Origin: UBA4802 sp964509195 | GTDB taxonomy: Bacteria; Spirochaetota; UBA4802; UB4802 | NCBI GenBank assembly: GCA_964509195.1 | Contig: CAZDWJ010000015.1 | Location: 1 to 64,000, forward strand | Length of the DNA: 64,000 bases | Reading direction: 5' to 3' | Shown here: positions 32,841 to 42,890 of the stretch, piece by piece | Layout: the number at the start of each line of letters is the position of its first letter | How positions within the stretch are numbered: the first letter of the stretch is position 1 | The notes under the pieces: generated by a model | What the model was told of the DNA's origin: nothing | Seen by the model: the letters and a program-made list of their open reading frames with translations, nothing else | Databases searched by the model: none | Position numbers and translations under genes: made by a program

Positions 32841-33950
32841 TTACTTTTTAATTGAAATTTGTTTCCTTACACGAACTAAAACAGTATCACCAGGCTTTAT
32901 ATCGCCTTTTTTAATCTCAGTATTTACATCGCCATATATCCCGGTCTGTACTTCAACTGGCACTATATTGCCTTTTTTCTTCTTCCAGATATACTTTTTA
33001 TCCTTATCAAGCCTGTATTTGCTAATAAAAGGTGGAATTACAGTAAATGCATCATTGGGTACTCTAAGAACATTCTGCTTTTTATCAACTTCAATGGTTA
33101 CTATCGCTGTCATGCCTGGTTTTAACAAATACTGTGGATTATCACATATGGCAACAGCATCATAGGTTATCACCCCTCCCCTGTTAACTGGATTAAATCT
33201 TATCTGCTTGATAGCTCCAGTAAATATCTGATCAGGATAGGCATTCACTGTAAACCTTATCTTCTGATCACTTTTAACCTTCCCGATATCCGTCTCATCT
33301 ATAGACACCATAATCTGCATGGTTTTCAAATCACGTACCATCAGGAATAAACGCTTGTTTCGTACAACTGGATCGGATTCATTAATATCACGTGAAACAA
33401 TAATACCACTAATTGGAGCATAAATTCGTGTATTTTTCTGCATCTGTAGCAAATTCTTATAGTCAACCAACACCTGACTATATGACAACTGCATCTTTTT
33501 ATATTCATTTTCAGCCATCTCAAGTGCATTAACTGATATCATATGCTCTTTATACATGCTTCTTTTTATCTGGACATCATTTTCCATATTTTTAAGGTCG
33601 ATATTCAACTGCTCAAGCCTTTTTTGCATTTTCGCTATGTCATTCTGTAAATCCCCCGCATCTATTAAAGCTAATAATTGATATTGCTTTACATGCTCAT
33701 TAAAATCTGCATATACTTTCTGTACAACGCCATTAACCTGGCATAATATTGAGACAGGCTCCAGCAGATCGATTGTCCCTGTTGTTGAAATTGTCTTTGA
33801 TATTTCACCAACTGAAACTTTATCATAATCGTAAATGTATTCAGAATCATCAACACCCGAACGTAATGAATATAGTACTATTAAAATGATTACTATAATA
33901 CCAACAATAATTATTTTTTTCTTATTTTGTAACAACATTTGTTTAATCAT
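32841..33950 (-). CDS. MacA/HlyD-type periplasmic adaptor
   Basis: A 369-residue membrane-fusion protein: one N-terminal helix (KIIIVGIIVIILIVLYSL), a split lipoyl-like domain (ILCQVNGVVQKVYADFNEHV and IYAPISGIIVSRDINE), a coiled-coil hairpin (about 105-165) and beta-barrel/membrane-proximal domains (GVITYDAVAICDNP, LKPGMTAIVTIEV). It links the MacB pair to the TolC-like protein. The ATG overlaps the TolC stop by 4 bases. Confidence 0.92.
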   Translation of the reverse strand: MIKQMLLQNKKKIIIVGIIVIILIVLYSLRSGVDDSEYIYDYDKVSVGEISKTISTTGTIDLLEPVSILCQVNGVVQKVYADFNEHVKQYQLLALIDAGDLQNDIAKMQKRLEQLNIDLKNMENDVQIKRSMYKEHMISVNALEMAENEYKKMQLSYSQVLVDYKNLLQMQKNTRIYAPISGIIVSRDINESDPVVRNKRLFLMVRDLKTMQIMVSIDETDIGKVKSDQKIRFTVNAYPDQIFTGAIKQIRFNPVNRGGVITYDAVAICDNPQYLLKPGMTAIVTIEVDKKQNVLRVPNDAFTVIPPFISKYRLDKDKKYIWKKKKGNIVPVEVQTGIYGDVNTEIKKGDIKPGDTVLVRVRKQISIKK

Positions 33951-35360
33951 CTGGTATTTACCTCTTTTGAGAACAGTATAGATTCATCAACACATAGTAA
34001 ACTGATCAATTGATTGTAATTAACATAATAATCTGTAAGAATCTTAATATAGTCAATCATAACATTAATATAATTTAATTCAGCATCCTGCAATTCATTC
34101 TGAGTTATCATCCCTCTGTCATAATTTTTCTGTACTAACTCCAGATATTTACTGGCGTTTTCTATCAGTTTACGGGATATATCCAGTTGTACTTTGATAT
34201 CTTTTAATGTGTTATAATAACTTTTTATATTCCCCAATAGAGTGTCTACAGTCGTCTTACTGTTATATAATGCTTTATTGTATGAAACTGCTGCACGGTC
34301 AATGCTTGAAGCAAGAACTCCACTGGTAAATATAGGAAAATTGGCACTGACACCCGCATGCATTGTTGGTTTCCAGTTATCCTTGTCCGATAATGATTGG
34401 GCAAAAGAACCATTTTGAATAGCCCTGTTCTCATATCCCAACGATACAAAAATGTTTATCACTGGCAACCGTTTATCCTTTTCAATCTCAATCTGTGTAC
34501 GTGCAATTTCCTGATTCACTTCTGCAGACTTAATATCAAAGGAATACTGAGAAGCTAATTCAAGCAATTCATCTAAACTATGAGGTATATCCTGTATCGT
34601 ACTATCAATACCAAAACCTGTTGTATCTATATCAAAAGGATCAATTTGCATCCCCATCAGAGTCAATAGCTTACTTTTTGCAACTGCTATCTCATTTTGA
34701 GATCTCTGGTAGTTCAGCTGTGCATTGGTAAGGTCTACTTTAGCTCGCGAAACATCCAGCATGGTACGTTGCCCACTCCTGAATAATTGCTCAACATTTG
34801 CATATTTTATCTCAAAACTTTTTACCAACTTTTCCAGTAATTCACTTTTCTTTTTTGCAAATGCTAACTGATAATAAGCTATCTTTACATCGCGCACCAC
34901 ATTAGTTCTTATTTTCAATGCTGATAATGTTACATTGTTATATTCCAGCAAACGCAACTGCTCATAATTATTCTTGTTTGCATCGTAAAGTTTGTAACTT
35001 GCCTGTGCACCAACAAATAGTCCTATAAGGGNNNNNNNNNNTTTTGCCTGGAACATTAAATGAGCTATTCACGGCGTCCGACTTTAATATCTCAACTGTC
35101 TGCACTGTGCCATTAACCTGAATACTGTTACTTCCCTTGGTAATTTTAAGGTTAAGCGATGCAGTAGTAACATCTTCCGCAGCCATTTTTATATTTATAT
35201 TATTCTGCAGTGCTATCTGTACACAATCAGATAGATTTGTATTGACAAAACTTTCAGCATATAATTTTTCATACTGCAGAGCACATGGGAAAACCAGAAC
35301 AATAAAAAAAATACATCCATGAAGACATAAAAACATCATACCTTTCATATGCCAATCCAT
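33947..35360 (-). CDS. TolC-like outer-membrane efflux protein, interrupted by assembly gap
   Basis: The gene is split by ten Ns at 35032-35041. The N-terminal part (35042-35360) has a signal peptide and the TolC start (LSDCVQIALQNNINIKMAAED). The C-terminal part (33947-35031) has the OEP repeats (SGQRTMLDVSRAKVDLTNAQ, YDRGMITQNELQDAELNYIN). The two pieces lie in different frames across the gap, so the number of missing bases is unknown and not ten in-frame codons. Together about 465 residues, normal for the family. The gene is probably intact in the organism. It heads the exporter operon. Confidence 0.88.
35032..35041. other. assembly gap (10 N)
   Basis: Ten undetermined bases inside the TolC-like gene. 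The round number suggests a scaffold-joining placeholder, so contiguity of the window across this point is an assembly inference. Confidence 0.95.
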
Positions 35361-35786
35361 ATTATTTCAGATGAAGTCTTGAATCTTTTAATGATATGTA
35401 ATAAATTCTACAAAAATATAATAATTTATCGTTTGCCATACTATATAATCACATAATTATATTCAATTAAAAAAATAAGATTACTTCTAAAAACTATCTT
35501 AATAGGATATTCCTGTATGGGCATGATGCAACTAAGAATAACTTGCTTTGAGGTATATTTTAAGGATAAAAACAGTTTTTGCTGTGCCCAAAATATTAAT
35601 TGGCTGGATTTGTATAAATCGATCGAATATCTTTTTTATTTTTTGTCGATAGTTCATTACATAAATCATCAACAGGCTTTCAATTACTTTAAATCCAGTT
35701 GCTTAATAATATTCTGAAAATAAATAAATCCAATGCTATACTGTATTCACCTGATTAATATTATTTATAAATGAGGTTTATACACA
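35361..35786. other. intergenic region upstream of DUF1858 gene
   Basis: AT-rich spacer between the divergent TolC-like and DUF1858 genes. A 66-codon plus-strand frame exists (from 35517) but has no ribosome-binding site and no recognisable sequence. Nothing else was identified. Confidence 0.4.
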
Positions 35787-35993
35787 ATGAAAAACACAAT
35801 AACAAAAGATATGACATTTGGTGAACTTGTTCAAAAATACCCTGCGGCAGCACAAGTTCTCTCTTCGTATGGATTACACTGTATTGGTTGCCACATTGGT
35901 ATTTATGAAACAATTGAACAGGGTGGTAAAGCACATGGATTAAGCGATTCCCAGATAAAAGAAATGCTAGAAAAATTAAATCAGGCTATCTAG
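35787..35993 (+). CDS. DUF1858 small disulfide/hybrid-cluster-associated protein
   Basis: A 68-residue protein matching the DUF1858 pattern: TKDMTFGELVQKYPAAAQVL near the start, then GLHCIGCHIGIYETIEQG with two Cys in CxxC, and a C-terminal HGLSDSQIKEMLEKLN. These proteins or domains occur beside hybrid-cluster and sulfur-carrier proteins in anaerobes; the molecular role is unsettled. It is alone here, divergent from the exporter operon, and followed by a bidirectional terminator. Confidence 0.85.
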   Translation: MKNTITKDMTFGELVQKYPAAAQVLSSYGLHCIGCHIGIYETIEQGGKAHGLSDSQIKEMLEKLNQAI

Positions 35994-36046
35994 TTCCTCT
36001 ATAACAACAAACCATTTCATTGACATTTCTGGATAATAAGCCCAAT

Positions 36047-36088
36047 AAAAAAGAGCTATCACCCAATTTTTTGCGATAGCTCTTTTTA
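36047..36088. terminator. bidirectional terminator
   Basis: The stem AAGAGCTATC / GATAGCTCTT has A-runs before and T-runs after, so it can stop the DUF1858 transcript on the plus strand and the tRNA transcript on the minus strand. One arm contains the recurrent GCGATAG word. Confidence 0.85.
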
Positions 36089-36090
36089 TT

Positions 36091-36172
36091 TGGTGAGGGG
36101 TGGATTCGAACCACCGAAGGCTTCGCCAACAGATTTACAGTCTGCCCCCTTTGGCCGCTCGGGAACCTCACC
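36091..36172 (-). tRNA. tRNA-Tyr (GTA)
   Basis: Cloverleaf on the minus strand: acceptor GGTGAGG/CCTCACC, anticodon loop CTGTAAA with anticodon GTA, a long variable arm as in bacterial tRNA-Tyr, and T-loop GGTTCGAATCC. CCA is not encoded. It is probably cotranscribed with the tRNA-Thr gene 8 bases upstream. Confidence 0.95.
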
Positions 36173-36179
36173 TTATTAA

Positions 36180-36252
36180 AGCTGGCGAGAGGAATCGAAC
36201 CCCCAACCCGCTGATTACAAATCAGCTGCTCTACCGATTGAGCTACGCCAGC
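36180..36252 (-). tRNA. tRNA-Thr (TGT)
   Basis: Cloverleaf on the minus strand: acceptor GCTGGCG/CGCCAGC, D-arm TAGCTCAATCGGTAGAGCA, anticodon loop ATTTGTAAT with anticodon TGT, T-loop GGTTCGATTCC. CCA is not encoded. Confidence 0.95.
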
Positions 36253-36322
36253 AAAGCATGAAAACCTTCATATTAAATATAGCGTATGTGTCAATAATTT
36301 TTCACAAAAATAATTGTTTGGC

Positions 36323-37885
36323 CTATTGCTTTTTTATATTTTCATTCAATACATAGACATCCATTTTGTCAATACTGCCATAAAAAGTGTAATTATTCTG
36401 TATTAGTGTATTAAAAGCTTGAAATTTGTGTAATGGAAATTTATCATACCCATAATATCCGGATGGTGATGTGTCAATAAAAACAGCTGGTGGCTTGTTA
36501 ATAAATTCATTCATAAATTCTTCACGGAGATACTGTATATACATATTTACATTTACACCCATGTCTTCATTGGATACCCCAAACTGTCGCCCCGAAACAT
36601 AATCCGTGATAATGATTTTAGATGAACATCTTCTATCAGCATAGATGTAGACAACAGCTCCTGAGCCCCACACAAATATAGTATCATCAGGGGATGTTAT
36701 CTCCCGCACTTTAGCCGCAACTTTTTTGTAGGCAACATCTGACAATGCATTGCTATCGCCTAAATAATGGTATGTAAGCGGAATATTTATCCGTGACAAC
36801 GTAAAGATTACAGCCAGCACTGTTAAATATACATAAGACCTCTTGACATATCGTGATGTCACAGAATTAATACATAATCCGGCTAGTAGCGAAAGCGGCA
36901 AAACCAATTGAATAAAATAATGCCCATATGCCCGCCATCCTAGCATAACAGCAAAAATGCTGCCCAAAAGCCATACCACAAGTAGTACTATCAGATTTTT
37001 ATCAGCATTGGTTGTTTGTAAGACCACAAAAAATTGTTTTATAATAATAATCCACAATGGAATGCTGCAAATAACAAATAGAAAAAACCGTGCAATTGCC
37101 TTAAGGTATGGAACAGAGGCCATACCACTTTGAATGTATTTGAAATTGTACAAAAAGCCTAAGTTAATAAATTCATTCAACGCTCCCTTGTGATAAAAAT
37201 ACAATAATGCAAATAAAATAGGTATAAGAAACCCAGCACTAACAGAACCCAAAATTTTTATCTGTTTCAGCAGCTCTTCTTTTTTATCGCCTGCCTTGTA
37301 GAGCAGATAGAGACCACATATACCAAAAGCAGCCAGTATAACTCCAGCCTTATAATTAATTAAAAAAGAAATACCCACACTAATACCTGAAAGTATAGCA
37401 TACAGAATATTCTTTTTTTCCCATACAACAAGATAATACCCTACAAATGCCAGCAACACAGGAAGAGTAAAGAGCGTTTCTGTATTTGTTGCTATATATT
37501 TTGGCTCGTAGGTATGCATTAAAAATATAAAAAACACACTGGTTACTGTAGCCTCAGTGATTCCTGCAATCTTTTTAATAAACCAATAGATTATAGTAGC
37601 AGATATGAAAACAAGAAACAGTGTTGCAACATGAACTGCAAAGAGGTTATTCATTCCAAAAAAATAAAATATGATATAATAAAATAAGTACGTCACTATA
37701 GGCTTGTTATCATACACACCTACATAGGGGATAGCACCACTCAGCCACTTATTTGCAAACTCTGCGAATGCAGCTTCATCTATATCTATGATGGTATGGT
37801 ACATTGCAGGGATTCTAAGAACAAGAATTATGCAAAACATCAAAATATAAATATAATATTTCTTATTAATTATTTTCTCACCCAT
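36323..37885 (-). CDS. ArnT/PMT-like membrane glycosyltransferase
   Basis: A 520-residue polytopic protein with about 12 membrane segments. The first loop carries the acidic motif IDIDEAAFAEFANKW and DNKPIVTYLFYY, as in GT39/GT83 (dolichyl-phosphate-mannose or ArnT-type) enzymes that use lipid-linked sugars. The C-terminal soluble part (IFVWGSGAVVYIYADRR) resembles other PMT_2 proteins. Likely role: adding a sugar from a polyprenyl donor to lipid or glycan on the outer face of the inner membrane. It overlaps the preceding gene by 16 bases. Confidence 0.8.
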   Translation of the reverse strand: MGEKIINKKYYIYILMFCIILVLRIPAMYHTIIDIDEAAFAEFANKWLSGAIPYVGVYDNKPIVTYLFYYIIFYFFGMNNLFAVHVATLFLVFISATIIYWFIKKIAGITEATVTSVFFIFLMHTYEPKYIATNTETLFTLPVLLAFVGYYLVVWEKKNILYAILSGISVGISFLINYKAGVILAAFGICGLYLLYKAGDKKEELLKQIKILGSVSAGFLIPILFALLYFYHKGALNEFINLGFLYNFKYIQSGMASVPYLKAIARFFLFVICSIPLWIIIIKQFFVVLQTTNADKNLIVLLVVWLLGSIFAVMLGWRAYGHYFIQLVLPLSLLAGLCINSVTSRYVKRSYVYLTVLAVIFTLSRINIPLTYHYLGDSNALSDVAYKKVAAKVREITSPDDTIFVWGSGAVVYIYADRRCSSKIIITDYVSGRQFGVSNEDMGVNVNMYIQYLREEFMNEFINKPPAVFIDTSPSGYYGYDKFPLHKFQAFNTLIQNNYTFYGSIDKMDVYVLNENIKKQ

Positions 37886-39567
37886 ATCCGTGCCTTTCCA
37901 AAATATCCTTTAAACTCATAATGTGAATTAAGGAAATCGATAATGGCAGGAAAATCATCAAGGCTACCAAACCTTCCCAATCGTAATATAGGAGTTTCAT
38001 GAATGTTGAAATAATACGCAGGCTCACCCTTTTTTCTGTATACCATTACCTTCTTTATCATATCTGTACAGCCAACATCAACAAACAGGTCAGGTTTATG
38101 TTCACTAATAATAGCAATAATACTATTTTCATGGTTGTGAATATATGTTTCATTGCCCTTTTCTCTTTCAACTATCGCAAATAATGCTTTTTCATTAAAC
38201 CAGTAAGATGGCACAACGGAATTGCCACTTGTGAAATAATCAATTTCTGTTCCCATAGGCCAGACAAGCATGGTTCTGCCAGGATAGTTGTTATTTATAT
38301 ACTCTATAGCAGGCAGCAGGCTTTTATGTGGCAACAAATATTCACCATACGAACCGATCACAGCTATTCTGAATATTTCAGTTAATTTGCTTTCGTTTTG
38401 TTTCAGGTTGTGGTTATATTTGTAAATATATAAATCTTTATAATGCCAGAATAAAAAGAAAAGTATTGTAAATATAATCTGATACGCTACCAGTTTTTTC
38501 CCTCTTTCAGAACAAAAATCAAGAATTTGTTTGGCCGATAGTATTGAAATCGCTGGCATAATAGGAATAAAATAATGTACGGACACTCGGGCACCTGCTG
38601 CAAACACTAGTATAAAAAAACAGATAGATACATATATTAGTAGCAGTGTCCCGCTTTCTGCCATATTCTTTTTTGCATTTTGGAAAAACTTAATTATTAG
38701 CAAAATACCTGAAAACCAGAAAAATGCATGAAAAATAGAAAACTGATACACCCGCCATAGCAATTTCACAAGTATTAACAATGGATTAAACCCTCTGTTT
38801 GCAATGTATGAATACATTCCCATAATTTTGGAATATATATTTTCTAATACATTTGGGTGCATATAGATTTGCACAAAAAGCAAAAGCCCAATTCCTATGA
38901 ATACTGTCATTGAAATTATGACAAAAATGTATTTATAAAATTGCTTATATATATCTCTTTTAAAATTCAAAGGATATATAATAAGGAAGTGCAAAAGTAT
39001 TACAGGAAGAATAAATATACCCTGAAATTTTATAAGATATGACGCTACAATATTTACGATTACGAATACAATGTACCAGCGCTTTTTTTCATATACTGCA
39101 CAATAATAGAAATATAATGCAAAGATATTAAACAGGTTATAAAATATTTCTCCATTTGCTGCCAGATATTCGGTATGATAACATGAAATGACAATCCCAT
39201 ATAAGAAAGAAGCAAACAAACCTATACGGCTATCATAGATTTTTTTTGATAAGAGATAAATCCCACACATTGTTCCTATAACAAACAAAAGCCCTATAAA
39301 GTGAAATGAAGAAGGAGTATCCGCCATATATTCTATTGCAAATTTCATAAGCCAGTGATACAATAAGCCTTTATTCATAACAAACGATAATCCCAGCAAG
39401 TCTCTCTTTGCCAGCAAATATGAGGTGAGAACATCAACATGGATAAAATCGATAATCACTGAAGGTAGCCGTAGAATCACAGTAACTATCGCAATAAAGA
39501 AAAAAGTATAAAAGGTTGGATGCTGGAAGATCCCATAAAAAGATTTGACAGGATTATTGCGTGACAA
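37870..39567 (-). CDS. ArnT/PMT-like membrane glycosyltransferase
   Basis: A 565-residue polytopic protein of the same type as its neighbour, but with a weaker acidic first loop (IDFIHVDVLTSYLLAKR, with GLLYHWLMKF where family members have the PPL-type motif). About 11 membrane segments are followed by a soluble C-terminal domain (LVWPMGTEIDYFTSGN). TTG start at 39567 with GGAGAAAATAC before it. The polyprenyl-phosphate sugar donor may come from the DPMS-like enzyme encoded divergently next door. Confidence 0.72.
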   Translation of the reverse strand: MSRNNPVKSFYGIFQHPTFYTFFFIAIVTVILRLPSVIIDFIHVDVLTSYLLAKRDLLGLSFVMNKGLLYHWLMKFAIEYMADTPSSFHFIGLLFVIGTMCGIYLLSKKIYDSRIGLFASFLYGIVISCYHTEYLAANGEIFYNLFNIFALYFYYCAVYEKKRWYIVFVIVNIVASYLIKFQGIFILPVILLHFLIIYPLNFKRDIYKQFYKYIFVIISMTVFIGIGLLLFVQIYMHPNVLENIYSKIMGMYSYIANRGFNPLLILVKLLWRVYQFSIFHAFFWFSGILLIIKFFQNAKKNMAESGTLLLIYVSICFFILVFAAGARVSVHYFIPIMPAISILSAKQILDFCSERGKKLVAYQIIFTILFFLFWHYKDLYIYKYNHNLKQNESKLTEIFRIAVIGSYGEYLLPHKSLLPAIEYINNNYPGRTMLVWPMGTEIDYFTSGNSVVPSYWFNEKALFAIVEREKGNETYIHNHENSIIAIISEHKPDLFVDVGCTDMIKKVMVYRKKGEPAYYFNIHETPILRLGRFGSLDDFPAIIDFLNSHYEFKGYFGKARIWVRK

Positions 39568-39774
39568 GTATTTTCTCCATAAATCATTTGACTATTTTCA
39601 CTTAGAAAATAATGTGTAACTGGATGCTGTATAGTCAATAGTTTTTTTTCATTTAGTATTATAATCTTGTAATAGGACACACTTTTCATGATTATAAATT
39701 CAGGTTTTGCATATGAGTTTTAAATATCTAGAATGTTATGAAATTTATTGAGTACCAAAAAAAAGGAATGCTAT

Positions 39775-40866
39775 ATGAAAAACCTTATTTCCATTATTGT
39801 ACCAACCTATAAAGAAGCAGAAAATATTCCTGTTCTTATTGAATCCATTGATAAAGCAATGAAACCAGGTCGCATCAGCTATGAAGTCATTATAGTGGAC
39901 GATAACTCCAGAGATGGAATCGAAGATAAAGTAAAAGAACTTAAGCAAAAAGGTTATCCTGTTTCTATCAAGGTAAGAATTAATGAGCGAGGACTCTCCT
40001 CAGCGGTTATAGAAGGATTCCGTCAGGCTAAAGGCACTATCTACTGTGTTATGGATGCTGATTTGAGTCATCCCCCTGAAAAAATTCCTGAGATTGTTAC
40101 TCCAATTATTGAAGGCAAAGCCGAATTTGTTGTGGGAAGCAGATTTGTGAAAGGTGGGTCAGCTGAACATTTTAACTGGTATCGAAAGCTCAATGCATGG
40201 GTTTCAAAGATGCTAGCGCGACCATTTACAAAAATTAAAGATCCCATGGCTGGGTTTTTTGCTTTTGATGCAAAAATACTAACACCTCAGATTCTTAATT
40301 TGTTGAATCCACTTGGTTTTAAAATTGGCCTAGAAATAATAGTGAAGTGTAATCCAAAAATAATAAAAGAAGTACCTATTTCATTTAGAGAACGGTTGTA
40401 TGGTGAAAGCAAGTTATCACTGCGCGAACAGATATTGTATATTTTGCACTTGAAACGTCTCTTTCATTATAAATATCCATCACTTTACCAGTTCCTGTTT
40501 TTTTCTCTGATTGGCTCTACGGGTATGATAGTTGACATGACTACTGTATTTGTTACTTACGGATTGTTACACATTAACTTTAAGATTGCACGTGCTATTG
40601 GTTTTATTGTTGCGTTAACCTGGAATTTCTTCCTCAACCGTAAACTGACGTTCCCTGATTCACCACAAAAAAATCTTTTTACTCAATACAGAAATTTTTT
40701 CATTGTCTGCAGCATAGGTGGACTTTTCAACTGGTTTATCTCAGTTTATTTGTATTCAACCTATCCATACTTTAAAGAATTCTACTTGCTGGCAGTGTTT
40801 GTAGGTATCATGGGAGGACTATTGATTAATTTCTTTGGTTCCAAATATATTGTGTTTGGAAAGTGA
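39775..40866 (+). CDS. polyprenol-phosphate sugar synthase (DPMS-like) fused to GtrA domain
   Basis: A 363-residue protein: N-terminal GT2 domain (about 1-230) with VDDNSRDG, MDADLSHPPEKIPEI and a DXD-like DAD, as in dolichol-phosphate mannose synthases, then a C-terminal GtrA-like domain of four membrane helices (FLFFSLIGSTGMIVDM, WNFFLNRKLTFPDS). It makes a lipid-linked sugar; the GtrA part may flip or anchor it. The ATG at 39775 with AAAGGAATG is preferred over a TTG nine codons upstream. It is the only plus-strand gene of the glycosylation cluster. Confidence 0.88.
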   Translation: MKNLISIIVPTYKEAENIPVLIESIDKAMKPGRISYEVIIVDDNSRDGIEDKVKELKQKGYPVSIKVRINERGLSSAVIEGFRQAKGTIYCVMDADLSHPPEKIPEIVTPIIEGKAEFVVGSRFVKGGSAEHFNWYRKLNAWVSKMLARPFTKIKDPMAGFFAFDAKILTPQILNLLNPLGFKIGLEIIVKCNPKIIKEVPISFRERLYGESKLSLREQILYILHLKRLFHYKYPSLYQFLFFSLIGSTGMIVDMTTVFVTYGLLHINFKIARAIGFIVALTWNFFLNRKLTFPDSPQKNLFTQYRNFFIVCSIGGLFNWFISVYLYSTYPYFKEFYLLAVFVGIMGGLLINFFGSKYIVFGK

Positions 40867-40873
40867 GATAATA

Positions 40874-41749
40874 TTACTCTTTATTAGCAATCATTTCTGC
40901 TAACATGCCAACAGTCAGAATATTTAATCCTGACAATGTGATGAGTACAGAAATTGTATTAATATTTCTGTATAGTATCCCTTCAACTAATATTATGATA
41001 ATACCGCATAAAAGTAATGGAAGGCTAATAGGGAGAAAAATTTTCAATGGGTCAAAAAACATGATTGTTCGTGTAATTAGCCTTATAAAATTTAATGTAT
41101 CATAAAAAGGCCGTATTTTGGATTTACCTTTCCTCTGGTGATAATTTATAGGCACGTATTTAACCTGATAGCCATTAGCCAACATGGCAATCGTAATAGT
41201 AGAAGTAAACGAGAATCCATCAGGCAAAATTTTCATATATCGTTCCAAAACTTCTTTTTTCATTATACGCATTCCAGAATTAAGATCTGGAATTTTAGTG
41301 CAAACCATATAATTTGCCAGCTGGTTGATAACCCATTTAGGAAACTTTCTTATCAAAGGTATTTTTACTGATTCGCCTATTCTTGCACCAACGAGCATAT
41401 CCAGGTTATTATTTATTACATCCTTAAAAAATTCTGGTATCCGATCATCAGGGTATGTTGCATCAGCATCAGTTATTGCAATAAAGTTATATTTTGCTTC
41501 TCGTATGCCTGTTTTCAATGCAGCACCATAGCCCCGATTCTGAGAATGATGTATAACCCGTAAATCTTTATCTTTGTGTATGCTCTTCAAGATTTTTTCT
41601 GTCCCATCAGTAGAACCATCATTCACCAATATAATTTCCAGGTTTACATCTTTGGTATTTTTTTTTATATCCTTCAAATGCTTGATACTATTTTTTATCG
41701 CGCTGATTTCGTTATAAACCGGTACAATAAGCGTTAATCCCTGTTTCAT
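40874..41749 (-). CDS. GT2 family glycosyltransferase
   Basis: A 291-residue glycosyltransferase of the polyprenyl-phosphate type: LIVPVYNEISAI, LVNDGSTDGTEKIL, HSQNRGYGAALKTGI and ITDADATYPDDRIPEF, followed by RQRKGKSKIRPFYD-like (HQRKGKSKI) and two C-terminal membrane helices. It resembles the ArnC/DPM branch and may load a second sugar onto polyprenyl phosphate. Ribosome-binding site GAGGAAATC. Confidence 0.88.
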   Translation of the reverse strand: MKQGLTLIVPVYNEISAIKNSIKHLKDIKKNTKDVNLEIILVNDGSTDGTEKILKSIHKDKDLRVIHHSQNRGYGAALKTGIREAKYNFIAITDADATYPDDRIPEFFKDVINNNLDMLVGARIGESVKIPLIRKFPKWVINQLANYMVCTKIPDLNSGMRIMKKEVLERYMKILPDGFSFTSTITIAMLANGYQVKYVPINYHQRKGKSKIRPFYDTLNFIRLITRTIMFFDPLKIFLPISLPLLLCGIIIILVEGILYRNINTISVLITLSGLNILTVGMLAEMIANKE

Positions 41750-41849
41750 GATTTCCTCTGCTTTTAATGTTCTTAACAGTATGGTTTAAATAAATGACCA
41801 ACTACAGCTTTTCAAGTCAATATATTTATTAGTTCTCGATATTTTCAAT

Positions 41850-42851
41850 TTACTCAATACTGCTTTCTGGTAGTTTTATATTCACCTTCCTCTTCTTATA
41901 GTAACCATATACTATCATTATGAGGTTTACAATCCAGCCATGGAATCCCAGTATGGGGCTTAATGCAAAGATTGATAATGAAAATAATACTGCAGCTTCG
42001 CTACCCAATCCTATACTTTTAAATAGAAAAATCATAATAGCTTCCCTAACACCCAAACCTGAAACTGAAATAGGTACTGCTACGGAAAAACTTGATAAAA
42101 CCAGGCAAAATACTGTATAACTAAAAGGCATTTCAATAGCAAAACTTTTCTGAATTAAATATGCAACCAGGCAATAACAAATGAAGCTTGGAACAGTCAA
42201 AAGTGTTGATAATGATATATATTTTACACTCGTTAGCATCATTACAGTATCATTCACAAACCCGGAAATATTGTCACGAATAACTGGATAATACTTTTTG
42301 GGGAAAATAAATTTACTGAATCTTACTATGATATTCTGAATAGATTTAAACTTTACTAGAAAAATTACTCCTGATACTACCGATACAATAATAATCAAAA
42401 AACCTATATAGTTGAAAGCAAAAAGATGGCTGAAAAATGGGTAAAGTAAAAAGAGTGCAGCAACACGTATACCTACATCATAAAGTCTATCAATAACCAC
42501 AGAGACAAATGCCCTACCGAGATTATCAAATTTATCCTGAAAATATATTGCTTTTGAAATCTCACCAATTCTGCCAGGAGTCACAGCGCCAAAATAAAAG
42601 GCCCATAAATAAACATAAAATGTCTCAAAAATTGATGTTTTCACATTCTGGCTTTGCATTAAAACATTCCATCGTATTGCTTTAAAAAAAATCAGCATCA
42701 CTAAAAAAGGATAAGCCAGAACTAAGTACCATATATTTGCATTCTTAAGATACTGGAAAAGTTCTTCTAAATCAATTTTCCATAAAATTACTATAAATAG
42801 AATTATTCCTATGAAATTTAGATATTTTATTTTTTCTTTCAATATATTCAC
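41850..42851 (-). CDS. UPF0104/lysylphosphatidylglycerol synthase-type membrane protein
   Basis: A 333-residue polytopic protein with about eight helices and the LPG_synthase_TM pattern: FKAIRWNVLM, AFYFGAVTPGRIGEISKA, VIDRLYDVGIRVAA and ISVSGLGVREAIMIFLF. Members of this family act as flippase-like partners or regulators in lipid glycosylation. GTG start. It sits within the glycosylation cluster. Confidence 0.85.
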   Translation of the reverse strand: MNILKEKIKYLNFIGIILFIVILWKIDLEELFQYLKNANIWYLVLAYPFLVMLIFFKAIRWNVLMQSQNVKTSIFETFYVYLWAFYFGAVTPGRIGEISKAIYFQDKFDNLGRAFVSVVIDRLYDVGIRVAALFLLYPFFSHLFAFNYIGFLIIIVSVVSGVIFLVKFKSIQNIIVRFSKFIFPKKYYPVIRDNISGFVNDTVMMLTSVKYISLSTLLTVPSFICYCLVAYLIQKSFAIEMPFSYTVFCLVLSSFSVAVPISVSGLGVREAIMIFLFKSIGLGSEAAVLFSLSIFALSPILGFHGWIVNLIMIVYGYYKKRKVNIKLPESSIE

Positions 42852-42890
42852 CTATAGAAACTTTAAATATATTTGTCACTACTGCTATAG

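Noticed and set aside
35517..35717. 66-codon frame in the spacer before the DUF1858 gene
   Set aside because: No ribosome-binding site and no recognisable or ordered protein features.
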